Below, piece after piece: positions 8,415 to 18,283 of a stretch of DNA of 64,000 nucleotides. This DNA comes from Acinetobacter sp. TR3 (GTDB lineage: Bacteria > Pseudomonadota > Gammaproteobacteria > Pseudomonadales > Moraxellaceae). The notes below the pieces were generated by a model. That model worked only from the letters and a program-made list of their open reading frames with translations. It was not told the DNA's origin and did not search any database. Where the stretch lies: positions 2,852,001 through 2,916,000 of the forward strand of contig NZ_CP114264.1 in the NCBI RefSeq assembly GCF_027105055.1, given 5' to 3'. The position numbers were made by a program, and so were the translations under genes. Each line of letters opens with the position of its first letter. Within the stretch, counting starts at the first letter, position 1.

Positions 8415-9656
8415 TCAAATTGATTCAACTTCTGCCTGCTTAGCATAACGATCAACAACAACACTGATCATCATATCACCCTGTACATTCACTACTGTTC
8501 GTACAGTATCTAATACGCGATCAATCGGTAATAAAATCGCAATCGCTTCCGCAGGCAAACCAACTGATTGTAAAACCATAATCATGGTCACCATACCTGC
8601 GCTGGGAATACCTGGTGCTCCCAATGAAGCAATCATAGCAGTTAAACATACAATAATTTGCTGGGTTAAACTCAAGTCCAAGCCCATCAAATTTGCAATA
8701 AATAAAGCGGCGGCTGCCTCATAAAGTGCAGTACCATCCATATTTAATTGTGTTCCTAAAGGAATCACAAATCCTGCTGTCTGGGGTCGCACACCTAAAT
8801 TTTCTTGTGCACATTTCATACTGAGTGGCATTGTCGCGGAACTTGAACTGGTCGCAAATGCAGTAACTAAAGCTGTGCGTGCGCCTTTAAAGAAAGTGAT
8901 TGGATTCATTTTTCCAAAAATCCAAAGTAATGCAGGCAAAACAACAGCACCGTGAAAAATCGTTGTTCCCGTGACAACCACTGCGAATTCAACTAAACGA
9001 CTTAACACAGAAAGATCTTCAGTCGCGATCAATTTAGCAAGCAGTGCAAAAATACCGATTGGAGCTAGCTTCATCACCCAACCCACAAGCATCATCATCA
9101 TGACAAAGAATTGTTGGCAAGTATTGCGAACCAAGCTAAAGCTTTCACCACCTTTGACTAATGCGACTCCAAGGAATAACGCAAAGACCACAACTGCAAG
9201 TACATTACCTTCACTAAATGCTTTAAAAGGATTGATCAAGGTATTTTGGATAAAATTGGTCAGAAAACTTGAAGGCGTCAACGTATCTGGCGTTTGGTGG
9301 TTTTGCATGGCTTCTTGGAAGATTTGAATATCTACCCCTTTGCCTACTTCAAATAGATGTGCACAACTAATCCCTAAAATCAAAGCTAAGGTTGTCGTCG
9401 TGAGACAGCTTAATGCTGTAATTTTCCAAACTCGTCCAAATTGTCCACCAGCCTGTAAATTTGAAACACCCACAACGATCGAACTAAAAATAAGTGGGAT
9501 GAGCAACATTTTGAGTAAACCAATAAAAATACTGCTTAAAATCCCCAGCCCATACAAACTATGTTCAGCAAAACTAGTCTGCGGATACAAAGTTAAGAAG
9601 AACCCATATATAACACCCAGTACGGCTGCGATTAGAATTTGTGTATTTAAATTCAT
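8415..9656 (-). CDS. DAACS-family dicarboxylate/amino acid:cation symporter
   Basis: The inner-membrane protein has 413 residues with about eight helices and two re-entrant loops. The hallmark serine-rich loop TAFATSSSSATMPLS is near 265, followed by PLGTQLNMDGTAL and the substrate-binding stretch IPIDRVLDTVRTVVNV-like (here LLPIDRVLDTVRTVVNVQGD). Family members (GltP, DctA) import glutamate, aspartate or C4-dicarboxylates with protons or sodium. The conserved Arg in the DTVRT segment fits acidic substrates. The exact substrate cannot be read from sequence. It is a single gene. Confidence 0.9.
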   Translation of the reverse strand: MNLNTQILIAAVLGVIYGFFLTLYPQTSFAEHSLYGLGILSSIFIGLLKMLLIPLIFSSIVVGVSNLQAGGQFGRVWKITALSCLTTTTLALILGISCAHLFEVGKGVDIQIFQEAMQNHQTPDTLTPSSFLTNFIQNTLINPFKAFSEGNVLAVVVFALFLGVALVKGGESFSLVRNTCQQFFVMMMMLVGWVMKLAPIGIFALLAKLIATEDLSVLSRLVEFAVVVTGTTIFHGAVVLPALLWIFGKMNPITFFKGARTALVTAFATSSSSATMPLSMKCAQENLGVRPQTAGFVIPLGTQLNMDGTALYEAAAALFIANLMGLDLSLTQQIIVCLTAMIASLGAPGIPSAGMVTMIMVLQSVGLPAEAIAILLPIDRVLDTVRTVVNVQGDMMISVVVDRYAKQAEVESI

Positions 9657-9742
9657 TCTGATTAATAAAATATTTTAGCTTGTGGGTACTATGGCACGCT
9701 CATATTGAAGAATCGAGCAATTTTTTGTCACAACCTTATGAC

Positions 9743-9770
9743 AAAAAAAGCCATCTAAATGATAGCTTTA
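9743..9770 (-). terminator. Terminator of tesB
   Basis: Read on the minus strand, AAGCTATC and GATGGCTT form an 8-bp stem with one G-U pair, followed by seven T, 25-50 bases after the tesB stop codon. Confidence 0.65.
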
Positions 9771-9793
9771 ATTTTAGTTTTTCAAATCTAATT

Positions 9794-10666
9794 TTACTGG
9801 GTTTCAATTTCTCTCAATCGAATTAGACCCTCTTGTACAGTGCTACATACCAGCTGACCATTCTGCCACATGCGTCCAAAATTCAGACCACGTGAACTAG
9901 CACTAATTGTTGCCTCCATATCGTAAAGCATCCAATCATCAGCACGTAACGGGCGATGGAAGTAAATGGTGTGATCAATGCTTGCACATTGTAAATTTGG
10001 CGAAATCCAAGATAACCCGTGTGGACGCAGTGCTGTAGTCATCAAAGTAAAGTCTGAATAAAACGCAACGATGGCTTGATGTAATGAAACGTCATCAACA
10101 TTTTCTGCAATACGATCATGGGTACGAATGTAGTGCGCATAATATGGCGCTTCAGGCTGTGGCTGAAAAGGATTAACTGGTCGAGTTGGTCTGATTTCAA
10201 CATGACGTTCGCGCATAAAACTCGTACGTGCATTTTCTGGGACGAAATTGAGCATACTTTCTTTTAATTCTTTCTCAGACTTCAGCTCTTCAGGACTCGC
10301 ATACTCTGGTTCTTTATGTTGATAATTTAAGCCTTCTTCTGGATTGGCAAAAGATACCATCGCCGAGAAAATTGTACGTCCATGTTGGATCGCACGCACT
10401 TGTCGACTTGCAAAACTTTTACCATCTCGCAATGGATCAACTTCATAAATGATCGGTGCATCGACATCACCACCATATAAAAAATAAGCATGCAACGAAT
10501 GTGCTGGACGGTTTGTGGTATATGACGCTGCTCTTAATGCTTGTCCAAGAACTTGTCCACCGAATACTCGTTTCCCAACCAAATTGCGACTGTTGCCTCG
10601 GAAAATATGTTCTTCCAACTTTTCCAAAGTCAAAAGTTCAACCAGTTCTTGAGTTAACGCATTCAT
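9794..10666 (-). CDS. tesB: Acyl-CoA thioesterase II
   Basis: The protein has 290 residues with a double hotdog fold. Conserved stretches are GNSRNLVGKRVFGGQVLGQAL near 30, FYSDFTLMTTAL with the catalytic Asp, and STVQEGLIR with the catalytic Gln near the C-terminus. It hydrolyses acyl-CoA thioesters to free fatty acid and CoA. The frame could start 7 codons earlier, but the ATG at 10664-10666 has a GGAAGG ribosome site about 8 bases upstream and matches family length (E. coli TesB 286). It is a single gene transcribed away from plsB. Confidence 0.94.
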   Translation of the reverse strand: MNALTQELVELLTLEKLEEHIFRGNSRNLVGKRVFGGQVLGQALRAASYTTNRPAHSLHAYFLYGGDVDAPIIYEVDPLRDGKSFASRQVRAIQHGRTIFSAMVSFANPEEGLNYQHKEPEYASPEELKSEKELKESMLNFVPENARTSFMRERHVEIRPTRPVNPFQPQPEAPYYAHYIRTHDRIAENVDDVSLHQAIVAFYSDFTLMTTALRPHGLSWISPNLQCASIDHTIYFHRPLRADDWMLYDMEATISASSRGLNFGRMWQNGQLVCSTVQEGLIRLREIETQ

Positions 10667-11009
10667 GTAATAGCCTTCCAACATCAATGAGGAGAGATCA
10701 ACTAATCCATTCAGGATTGATCATTTCGATTGTGCCACAAATTCCAATAAATATGCTCAGGATAAAATGATTCATCCGTCACATTAATCTTTATTTATAA
10801 CTGCTAAAAATACGATTTTTAACGATAAAATCTACCAAATACGCTATATTTTGTCAGAAAATAACATATCGTTTCATGGCAGAATATCGCAAAATGTCAT
10901 GTTGACGTTTGTGTTCATCGAGCTTCGCCTTGCGCTGCACTTTAAGCTGCGCTTTCTTATAGCACTATAACAACACCTCATGCTCAGGGTTATCATTTAG
11001 GAGTTTGTA
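10667..11009. other. Intergenic region between divergent tesB and plsB
   Basis: 343 AT-rich bases hold the promoters of both divergent genes. A ribosome site TTTAGGAG lies 8 bases before the plsB ATG. I see no RNA gene, no strong palindrome and no convincing promoter pair. Confidence 0.5.
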
Positions 11010-13565
11010 ATGTCCAAGACTGGATTTGGTCAAATGTATCGCCAACTTTCGAGTAAGTTACTTGACCTCGTGGTCACCCCACATGTTCTTGGTGAAGTTC
11101 CTACAGAGTCCACCGTAACTGAGCAAAACACAACAGATTCAAATACCGTAATTTGCTATGTTTTACAAAATTATTCACGTAGTAATGCTTTGGTAGTTGA
11201 TGGTGAAACGCGTCGCCTTCATTTAAAGCCAGCTTTGGATGCCATGAGTTTTGGAACTTATCATGAAAAAAACTCGGTTCTATTTTTACATCAAAATGAA
11301 AATAACTTTTTTAATACTCAAACATATCCCCCACGCCTTCTACAATTGATCGAAGCATTAGAACAAAATCAAGAAGTAGATGTTCAATTAGTTCCCGTTA
11401 CAGTGCTCTGGGGACGCTCACCAGATAAAGAAGATTCATGGTTTAAATTATTATTTTCTGATACTTGGGCAACACCAGGTACTGTTAAACAACTCATGAA
11501 TATTGGCTTACATGGGCGTGATTCATATTTAGAATTCCATGAGCCTCAATCTCTACGTGAATTGGTAGATTATGCCAAGAAACATCATCCAAATATTTCC
11601 CCTGCAACTTATATTTCAAGTTCTTTAGATACTTATCTAGATCAGCAACGTGAAGTCGTACTAGGTCCTGACTTATCTGATCGCCGTAATGTGATGCAGT
11701 CAGTGGTAAAAGCACGTGATGTACAAGATGCCATCCGTCGTGAAAGCATTCAGCATAAAATCAGCATGCTCGAAGCAGAACGTCGTGCAATTGGCTATGT
11801 CAATGAAATCGTTTCTGATTATTCAGCTTCTGCCGTTCGTTTTGCCGATATGGCTTTAACCCGTTTATGGACACAACTGTATGACGGCGTTGAAGTTCAT
11901 AATTTCAGTACAGTTCGCGAACTTGCGAAAGACTATGAAATTATTTACACACCATGCCACCGTAGCCATATTGACTATTTATTATTGTCCTATGTGATTT
12001 ACAAACGTGGCTTAATGATTCCATATATCGCTGCGGGTGATAACTTAAACTTACCGTTTGTTGGTCAGTTATTACGTGGTGGTGGTGCGTTCTTTATTCG
12101 CCGTTCATTCCGTGGAAATGCACTATATACATCTGTATTCAAAGAATATTTATACAGTATTCTATCGCGTAATACGCCTATCGAGTACTTCATTGAAGGG
12201 GGGCGTTCACGTACTGGTCGCTTACTTCCACCGAAAACAGGTATGCTCGCCATGACCGTACATGGTCATTTACGTGGACGTGCCAAACCGATCGTCTTCT
12301 TACCGACGTATATTGGGTATGAGCGCTTGATGGAAGGCTCAACTTATGTAGGTGAAATGCAAGGTAAGCCAAAAGAAGCAGAATCAATTTTCGGTATCGT
12401 CAAAACCTTACGAAAAATTGAAAGAATTTTTGGCAAGGTACACGTTAACTTTGGTGAACCTGTTTTCCTCGATGATATTTTAAAGCAGCATAATGCAGAT
12501 AAAATTCAGATCGAAAAAAATGATGCGCCAATTCCAGCCGAAGTATCGAATGTTGTTTCAAGCTCAGCTAATGTTATTTTAGAAAATATTAACCGTGCAG
12601 TGGTCATCAACCCTGTTTCATTATTGTCTTTGATCTTATTAGCAACACCAAAGCATACATTAGATGAAGAGATCTGTGCAAAACAGCTTGATATTTATCG
12701 TGATTTAGCGACTCAACAACCGTATGATGAACGCACTCAAGTAACATCATTATCAGGTAAAGAAATCATTGCCTACGGTTTAAAACTCAAGCTGATTAAA
12801 CGCGTGCAGCATGTTCTAGGTGATATTATTGCCATAGAAGACAACCAAGCCGTTTTATTAACCTATTTCCGTAACAACATCTTACATGCCTTTGTCTTAC
12901 CATCATTGGTTGCATCATTGGTTGAACATAACGGTAAGATTAATAAAACAGATTTAAGTAATGTGATTCGTACATTGTATCCATTCTTAAAAGCTGAATT
13001 ATTCATGAAGTGGAAAGCTTCTGAATTGCAACAGCACATTGATAACTATATCAACGCACTCGTTCAAATTGGTCTAATTTTCCAAGATCATGATGGCAAC
13101 TTATTTAGCCCAACACCAAACAGCGAAGAGCATCAGAAACTTTTGACTTTAGGCATGCCAGTTAAACAAAGCTTAGAGCGTTACTACATGACGCTTGCAC
13201 TGATCACCCAACGTGGTTCTGGCAATATTTCAACCAAACAAGTCGAAGAGTTAAGTCACTTATTAGGTCAGCGCTTATCTGTTCTATATGAATTCAACTC
13301 ACCTGAATTCTTTGATAAGTCTTTATTCCAAAGCTTTATTAAGGTTCTGACACAACAAAATTATATTCGTAATAATGAACATGGTTTCATTGAATATGAT
13401 GATAATTTCAGCGAAATGGCAGCGGGTGCGCAGTTAGTACTTGATGAAACGACCTTGCAAATGTTGCAACACATCACAACATTTACAGATGAAGAACTTG
13501 CAACCGCTTTAGAAGCAATGGCATCACAGCAAGCAAAACGCCGTTTAAAACGCAAGAAAGCTTAA
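11010..13565 (+). CDS. plsB: Glycerol-3-phosphate acyltransferase
   Basis: The protein has 851 residues, the size of the large PlsB type. The acyltransferase blocks are in order: HRSHIDY (HX4D, about 317-322), GAFFIRRSFRGN near 361, FIEGGRSRTGRLLPPKTGML near 393 and IVFLPTYIGYERLMEG near 427. It transfers an acyl chain from acyl-ACP or acyl-CoA to sn-glycerol 3-phosphate at the inner membrane, the first step of phospholipid synthesis. The C-terminus is Lys/Arg-rich. It is a single gene with a strong AGGAG ribosome site. Confidence 0.96.
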   Translation: MSKTGFGQMYRQLSSKLLDLVVTPHVLGEVPTESTVTEQNTTDSNTVICYVLQNYSRSNALVVDGETRRLHLKPALDAMSFGTYHEKNSVLFLHQNENNFFNTQTYPPRLLQLIEALEQNQEVDVQLVPVTVLWGRSPDKEDSWFKLLFSDTWATPGTVKQLMNIGLHGRDSYLEFHEPQSLRELVDYAKKHHPNISPATYISSSLDTYLDQQREVVLGPDLSDRRNVMQSVVKARDVQDAIRRESIQHKISMLEAERRAIGYVNEIVSDYSASAVRFADMALTRLWTQLYDGVEVHNFSTVRELAKDYEIIYTPCHRSHIDYLLLSYVIYKRGLMIPYIAAGDNLNLPFVGQLLRGGGAFFIRRSFRGNALYTSVFKEYLYSILSRNTPIEYFIEGGRSRTGRLLPPKTGMLAMTVHGHLRGRAKPIVFLPTYIGYERLMEGSTYVGEMQGKPKEAESIFGIVKTLRKIERIFGKVHVNFGEPVFLDDILKQHNADKIQIEKNDAPIPAEVSNVVSSSANVILENINRAVVINPVSLLSLILLATPKHTLDEEICAKQLDIYRDLATQQPYDERTQVTSLSGKEIIAYGLKLKLIKRVQHVLGDIIAIEDNQAVLLTYFRNNILHAFVLPSLVASLVEHNGKINKTDLSNVIRTLYPFLKAELFMKWKASELQQHIDNYINALVQIGLIFQDHDGNLFSPTPNSEEHQKLLTLGMPVKQSLERYYMTLALITQRGSGNISTKQVEELSHLLGQRLSVLYEFNSPEFFDKSLFQSFIKVLTQQNYIRNNEHGFIEYDDNFSEMAAGAQLVLDETTLQMLQHITTFTDEELATALEAMASQQAKRRLKRKKA

Positions 13566-13586
13566 TTGTTCAGTATTCACTTTTGA

Positions 13587-13614
13587 TGGGTTAGTCAAAA
13601 ATTTGGCTAACCCA
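13587..13614. terminator. Stem-loop between convergent plsB and the binding-like protein
   Basis: TGGGTTAG and CTAACCCA form an 8-bp stem with a 12-base loop, then ATTTATTT. The T-run is weak. Confidence 0.5.
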
Positions 13615-13616
13615 AT

Positions 13617-14597
13617 TTATTTGCGGCATTCTAAATATTTCGGATCATCTAGACATCTTAGTCGTTTGATTAATTCCACGAAATACGCATCATAATAACC
13701 TGAATCCACATAACGATTACGAATCTTGGCAACCAGAGCCTCATAGCCCTGCTTTTCATAACCCGAAATATCAGCCCAATAATACGCTGGTAAATGATTT
13801 TCCCATTGCATTGCCTGAGCAGCCAAAACATTACTATTTTTTACAAACCAACTTCGGATTTGGTGACCAAAACCAATGGGATAAGCTTGAGGTCGAATCA
13901 CAATATTAATTGCGAAATACGCGACTGGAAAATTGACAACTTGGGTCGATTCACCAAATTCCTTTTTCAAATTATAAGGTAATACGCCATACGCTGGCGC
14001 AGCCAAGATATCGATCTTCTTTTGTTTAAACGAATCAACTGCTGTCGCAAAATCCACATAAATAGGTTTTGCCGATACACTTTGTACCAATGCCAATTGA
14101 GGCGGATTATTTTCCAGAATACCAATGGTCTTATTCTTTAATTGTGAAACTTTCCTGATCTGCTGAGTATTCATGATCATATATGCCGTGCCAATTGGAA
14201 TCATGCCTAGCACTTCATAATTTTGATCTAGTATACGTTTTTCGACATTTGGATTGGTCAATAACTGCAACAACATACGTGCAACACGATTGTTTGAAAT
14301 CAAACCAATTCCACTGGTACTTCCCATAAAATGGTTGTAACCATAGGTATGAAAATTAGATGCCACTAAACCTGAACATTTATTTTGATCAAATGCCTGA
14401 ATCGCATCTTTTTCATCCTTAAAAGTATCAAACTTTAACTGAGTTTTATATTGAAGTGCATAGAGACGAATATCTTGTAAACGACGACTGATATCGCCCT
14501 GAGTACCAAGTGGGTCAAATACACACCATGTTTGCGTACCTGCCCAACTGGTTGTAGTCACGAATCCCAGCATGAGCATACAAATTATTTTTTTCAT
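13617..14597 (-). CDS. Putative periplasmic solute-binding protein
   Basis: The protein has 326 residues with a signal peptide ending near SWA-GTQTWC. The body has the two-lobe pattern of periplasmic binding proteins, with VCDPLG-like WCVFDPLGTQGD at the N-terminus, a stretch LKNKTIGILENNPPQ near 160 and a PVAYFAINIVIRP strand further on. It resembles phosphonate- or TRAP-type receptors, but no transporter genes lie beside it, so ligand and partner are unknown. The start at 14595-14597 is chosen because AGGGGG sits 5 bases upstream and the signal peptide starts there. Confidence 0.7.
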   Translation of the reverse strand: MKKIICMLMLGFVTTTSWAGTQTWCVFDPLGTQGDISRRLQDIRLYALQYKTQLKFDTFKDEKDAIQAFDQNKCSGLVASNFHTYGYNHFMGSTSGIGLISNNRVARMLLQLLTNPNVEKRILDQNYEVLGMIPIGTAYMIMNTQQIRKVSQLKNKTIGILENNPPQLALVQSVSAKPIYVDFATAVDSFKQKKIDILAAPAYGVLPYNLKKEFGESTQVVNFPVAYFAINIVIRPQAYPIGFGHQIRSWFVKNSNVLAAQAMQWENHLPAYYWADISGYEKQGYEALVAKIRNRYVDSGYYDAYFVELIKRLRCLDDPKYLECRK

Positions 14598-14727
14598 ATT
14601 CCCCCTTAATGCCTCACCACAAACCATGTGTACAACTCAGGCAGTTCCATTACGGAATCTGTTGGTATTTTAACATCAAAATTCATACCAAACTTTCAAA
14701 CTGTCTTGCAGTTTAATCTAATTATTT

Positions 14728-15540
14728 TCAATTACTATGTGCCGTTAACAGTTCGGCATAGTCATTAAAGCAAATCAAATGGTCAAATTTAAACCCTGTT
14801 TCCACCAACCGAGTTGCATAAATTTGCTTACCTGTCACTTGCTCAGATGCAAGCTCCACTTCAGGTAAACTCAAGCATTGCTGAAACCAACGTAAAATTT
14901 CATGCATAGCTAAAGGGGTGTTGTTGGTCACGATATAGCTCGATTGCACTTGGTCTAAGGTCGCCAACAATGCTAAAAACTTTGCCAAATCATCGATATG
15001 GATTCGATTACTAAAATGTACGGTTGGATAGCTAATGGTCTGCTCAGCAAGTTTTTTTAATCGGGCAATTGATATCCCATAAATGCCTGTTGGACGCACA
15101 ATAATGCTCTGTTGCGGATAGTAAGCCTGCCACAACAACTCCATCTTCCGAAGTAAATGCCCTTGCTCATCGATTGGCTGAATCATTGACTCATCATCAA
15201 TTCGCTCCCCTGCATTTTCACCATACACACGGGTGGAGGAAACAATAATAATACGTTGAACAGGATGATTTTTGAGAGCATTAGCAATCGGTTCAACGCT
15301 ATCAACATAGGTTTGCTGATATGCAGCTATGCCACTTTGTGAAGGTGCAAGAATCACATAGACCACATCAACTGGGCGAAGTTGTGCTAAATCGAGCTGC
15401 TGAATATCTTGAAGATAATGTGTTGCGTAACAATCTGTTTTTTGACTACGGCTAATTGTGCTAATGTGGTGAGCTTGCTCAAATAAGTGTTTAGCAACGC
15501 GCTGAGATGTTTTACCATAACCAATAAATAAAATATGCAT
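14728..15540 (-). CDS. NAD(P)-binding epimerase/dehydratase-like protein
   Basis: The protein has 270 residues with an N-terminal Rossmann motif, ILFIGYGKTSQRVAKHL. A short-chain-type IIIVSSTRVYGENAG stretch near 100-115 holds the Ser and Tyr expected of extended SDRs, though without a clear YxxxK. PTGIYGI near 150 also fits NAD-dependent epimerases of the YeeZ type. The substrate is unknown. The ATG at 15538-15540 is preferred over an in-frame GTG six bases earlier, because AAGGG sits 5 bases before the ATG and overlaps the GTG. Only 18 bases separate it from the divergent recG. Confidence 0.75.
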   Translation of the reverse strand: MHILFIGYGKTSQRVAKHLFEQAHHISTISRSQKTDCYATHYLQDIQQLDLAQLRPVDVVYVILAPSQSGIAAYQQTYVDSVEPIANALKNHPVQRIIIVSSTRVYGENAGERIDDESMIQPIDEQGHLLRKMELLWQAYYPQQSIIVRPTGIYGISIARLKKLAEQTISYPTVHFSNRIHIDDLAKFLALLATLDQVQSSYIVTNNTPLAMHEILRWFQQCLSLPEVELASEQVTGKQIYATRLVETGFKFDHLICFNDYAELLTAHSN

Positions 15541-15558
15541 ATACACCCTTGAATAGAG

Positions 15559-17604
15559 ATGACTTCAGTCCAGCAATTACAAGGTGTTGGTGCCGCCGCA
15601 GCAACCCTATTAGAAAAGCTTCATATTTTTAGCACGGATGATTTGCTGTTTCATCTTCCGCGTGACTATGAAGATCGTAGCACTATTATTCCAATGAATC
15701 AGCTGGTTGTTGGACGAAGTTATCTGCTCGAAGGTGAAGTCCGATCAGTGGATTTCCCCCCTGGTAAAAAGAAATCTCTTGCCGCTTTATTACAAGATGA
15801 TTTTGGCAAGGTCACTCTACGTTTTTATCATATTTATAAGGGATTAACCGATCGCATCAAAATGGGGCAACAGCTCCGAATTTTTGGTGAGGTTCGTGTC
15901 GGTGCACGTGGCTTAGAAATGTATCATCCAGAGATACAAGTCATCCAACAGCATACACCATTACCTAAAACCCAACTCACGGCAATTTATCCAAGCACTG
16001 AAGGACTGACTCAACCCAAGCTACGTGAATATGTACGCCAAGCTTTACAGCACCATAGTGACGACTTGGCTGAGTTATTACCGAGTAAATACAGCAATGG
16101 CTATGAACTTAAACAAGCATTAGAATATATTCATGAGCCTCCTGTTGATGCCAACATGCAACAACTCAATCAAGGTTCACATCCTGCCCAACAGCGTTTA
16201 ATTTTTGAAGAACTGGTTGCCCATCAAATTAGTCTGTTAACACGCCGTGCCTATATTCGCCAAATTGCTGCACCTCGTTTTGATAGCAGTAAAGTCTTGG
16301 CTAAGGCATTATTAGACGGGCTTCCTTTTCAAATGACCAATGCACAAAAACGAGTTTCTAAGGAAATCTTGCAAGATCTCAAGCAAAATCAACCGATGCT
16401 CCGTTTGGTCCAAGGTGATGTAGGAGCAGGTAAAACACTCGTCGCAGCAGTTGCAGCCTGCCATGCACTAGAAGCGGATTGGCAAGTTGCACTGATGGCA
16501 CCGACTGAGATCTTAGCAGAACAACATTATTTAAATTTTAAACGTTGGTTTGAGCCACTAGGCATCCAAGTGGCATGGCTTTCAGGCAAACAAAAAGGCA
16601 AAGCGCGCACTCTAGCCGAACAACAAATTAAAGAAGGACATGCACAGCTCATTGTAGGAACACATGCCTTATTCCAAGATACTGTCGGGTTCTCCAAACT
16701 TGGTTTAGTCATTATTGATGAACAACATCGCTTTGGGGTTGATCAACGTCTTGCCTTAAGAAATAAAGGGGCTGACCAATTCACCCCACATCAATTGGTG
16801 ATGACAGCAACCCCGATTCCCCGCACCCTCGCGATGAGTGCTTATGGTGATTTAGATACTTCAATTATTGATGAACTCCCCCCGGGACGTACCCCGATTC
16901 AAACAGTCACCATTCCTTTGGATCGTCGTGAACAAGTCCTGCAACGGATTGCCAGCAATTGTCGTGAAGGTAAACAAGCGTATTGGGTCTGTACCTTAGT
17001 GGAACAATCTGAGACCCTAGATGCTCAAGCGGCTGAAGCGACCTACCAAGAAATTAAAGAACGCTTTCCAGACATCAATATTGGTCTAGTCCACGGCAAA
17101 ATGAAAGCAGATGAAAAACAAGCGGTCATGCAAGCATTTAAAGACAATCAATTACAACTGTTAATTGCCACTACCGTGATTGAGGTTGGAGTCGATGTGC
17201 CCAATGCCTCAATCATGGTCATTGAAAATGCTGAACGTTTGGGGCTTTCCCAATTACACCAATTACGTGGTCGGGTTGGGCGTGGAGCTACCGCTAGTTT
17301 TTGCGCCCTACTCTACAAAGTACCTTTGTCTCAAAATGGTCAGGAACGCCTTTCAATCTTACGTGAAAGTAATGATGGGTTTGTGATTGCTGAAAAAGAT
17401 TTGGAAATACGCGGTCCGGGTGAACTCTTAGGAACCAAACAAACTGGAGATATGGGCTTTCGTGTGGCACGTTTAGAACGTGATGATCATTTACTCACAC
17501 AAGCACATTATGTCGCTGAACAAATTTTAAGAGATTACCCACAACATGCTGATGGACTATTAAAACGTTGGCTGCCCAAAGCTCCAAGATATGCTTATGT
17601 TTAA
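15559..17604 (+). CDS. recG: ATP-dependent DNA helicase RecG
   Basis: The protein has 681 residues. A wedge/OB domain spans about 50-150, then superfamily 2 motifs: Walker A GDVGAGKT near 285, the DEQH box near 387, and TATPIPRTL. Motif VI falls within HQLRGRVGRG near 575. RecG remodels stalled forks, Holliday junctions and R-loops. Its start is only 18 bases from the divergent epimerase-like gene, so the two promoters must overlap or lie inside the genes. It overlaps comF by 14 bases, suggesting translational coupling. Confidence 0.96.
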   Translation: MTSVQQLQGVGAAAATLLEKLHIFSTDDLLFHLPRDYEDRSTIIPMNQLVVGRSYLLEGEVRSVDFPPGKKKSLAALLQDDFGKVTLRFYHIYKGLTDRIKMGQQLRIFGEVRVGARGLEMYHPEIQVIQQHTPLPKTQLTAIYPSTEGLTQPKLREYVRQALQHHSDDLAELLPSKYSNGYELKQALEYIHEPPVDANMQQLNQGSHPAQQRLIFEELVAHQISLLTRRAYIRQIAAPRFDSSKVLAKALLDGLPFQMTNAQKRVSKEILQDLKQNQPMLRLVQGDVGAGKTLVAAVAACHALEADWQVALMAPTEILAEQHYLNFKRWFEPLGIQVAWLSGKQKGKARTLAEQQIKEGHAQLIVGTHALFQDTVGFSKLGLVIIDEQHRFGVDQRLALRNKGADQFTPHQLVMTATPIPRTLAMSAYGDLDTSIIDELPPGRTPIQTVTIPLDRREQVLQRIASNCREGKQAYWVCTLVEQSETLDAQAAEATYQEIKERFPDINIGLVHGKMKADEKQAVMQAFKDNQLQLLIATTVIEVGVDVPNASIMVIENAERLGLSQLHQLRGRVGRGATASFCALLYKVPLSQNGQERLSILRESNDGFVIAEKDLEIRGPGELLGTKQTGDMGFRVARLERDDHLLTQAHYVAEQILRDYPQHADGLLKRWLPKAPRYAYV

Positions 17605-18283
17605 ATTCATTAGCAGATCAACACGACAGCTTTTTGATTATCTAACCCCATGCAGCCTGTGTGATATTGGTATAAAAAGGCACTTTGGCGTGTGTCAAAG
17701 TTGTTGGGAACAATTACCGTGGTTAAAACAATCCATCGAGCGTAACCAACAACAGATTTTTGTTGCCTGCCATTATCAATATCCGATTGATCGCATCATT
17801 CAGCAATTTAAATATGAACAAAAACTGCATCATCAACGACTATTGGAAGGACTGCTACAACAACTAAAGCTTCCTAAAGTTCATGCCATCGTTCCAATGC
17901 CGATTTCAACAGATCGCTTGGTAGAACGAGGTTTCAATCAAACATTGCTACTCGCTCAAGCACTGAGTAAAAGCTTAAATGTACCCATCTGGCAACCCGT
18001 GCAACGCTTGGCGCAACATTCGCAAAAAGGTTTGTCACGCATAGAAAGACTAGAAAATATTGAACAGCAATTCGTGGCTGCACCACCCAATCATCTTCGT
18101 TATCGAAAAGTCTTAATCATCGATGATGTTGTGACTACAGGGAGTTCGATCACTGCTTTATCACACGTCTTACAACAACTTGGCTGCCAACAAATTTATA
18201 GTATCTGTTTAGCAGCTGCAGTAAATCATCAAGCTAGTACACTAGATTTTGCTGACACCATGGAATCACCACATGTTGAGTAA
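17591..18283 (+). CDS. comF: ComF family phosphoribosyltransferase-like protein
   Basis: The protein has 230 residues. A Cys4 zinc-finger pattern (CSLC near 22 and CQSC near 36) is followed by a type I PRTase domain with the PRPP loop VLIIDDVVTTGSS near 178. ComF is needed for DNA uptake in naturally competent bacteria, a trait typical of Acinetobacter, but its biochemical reaction is unsettled. The gene starts inside the end of recG. Its last 50 bases overlap the end of the convergent NUDIX gene, so the C-terminal residues are encoded opposite another gene. Confidence 0.88.
   Translation: MLMFKFISRSTRQLFDYLTPCSLCDIGIKRHFGVCQSCWEQLPWLKQSIERNQQQIFVACHYQYPIDRIIQQFKYEQKLHHQRLLEGLLQQLKLPKVHAIVPMPISTDRLVERGFNQTLLLAQALSKSLNVPIWQPVQRLAQHSQKGLSRIERLENIEQQFVAAPPNHLRYRKVLIIDDVVTTGSSITALSHVLQQLGCQQIYSICLAAAVNHQASTLDFADTMESPHVE

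Noticed and set aside
9721..9748. Perfect 10-bp inverted repeat TTTTTTGTCA/TGACAAAAAA as an operator
   Set aside because: It directly follows the tesB terminator and is mostly A/T; it is better explained as part of the termination region than as a regulator site.
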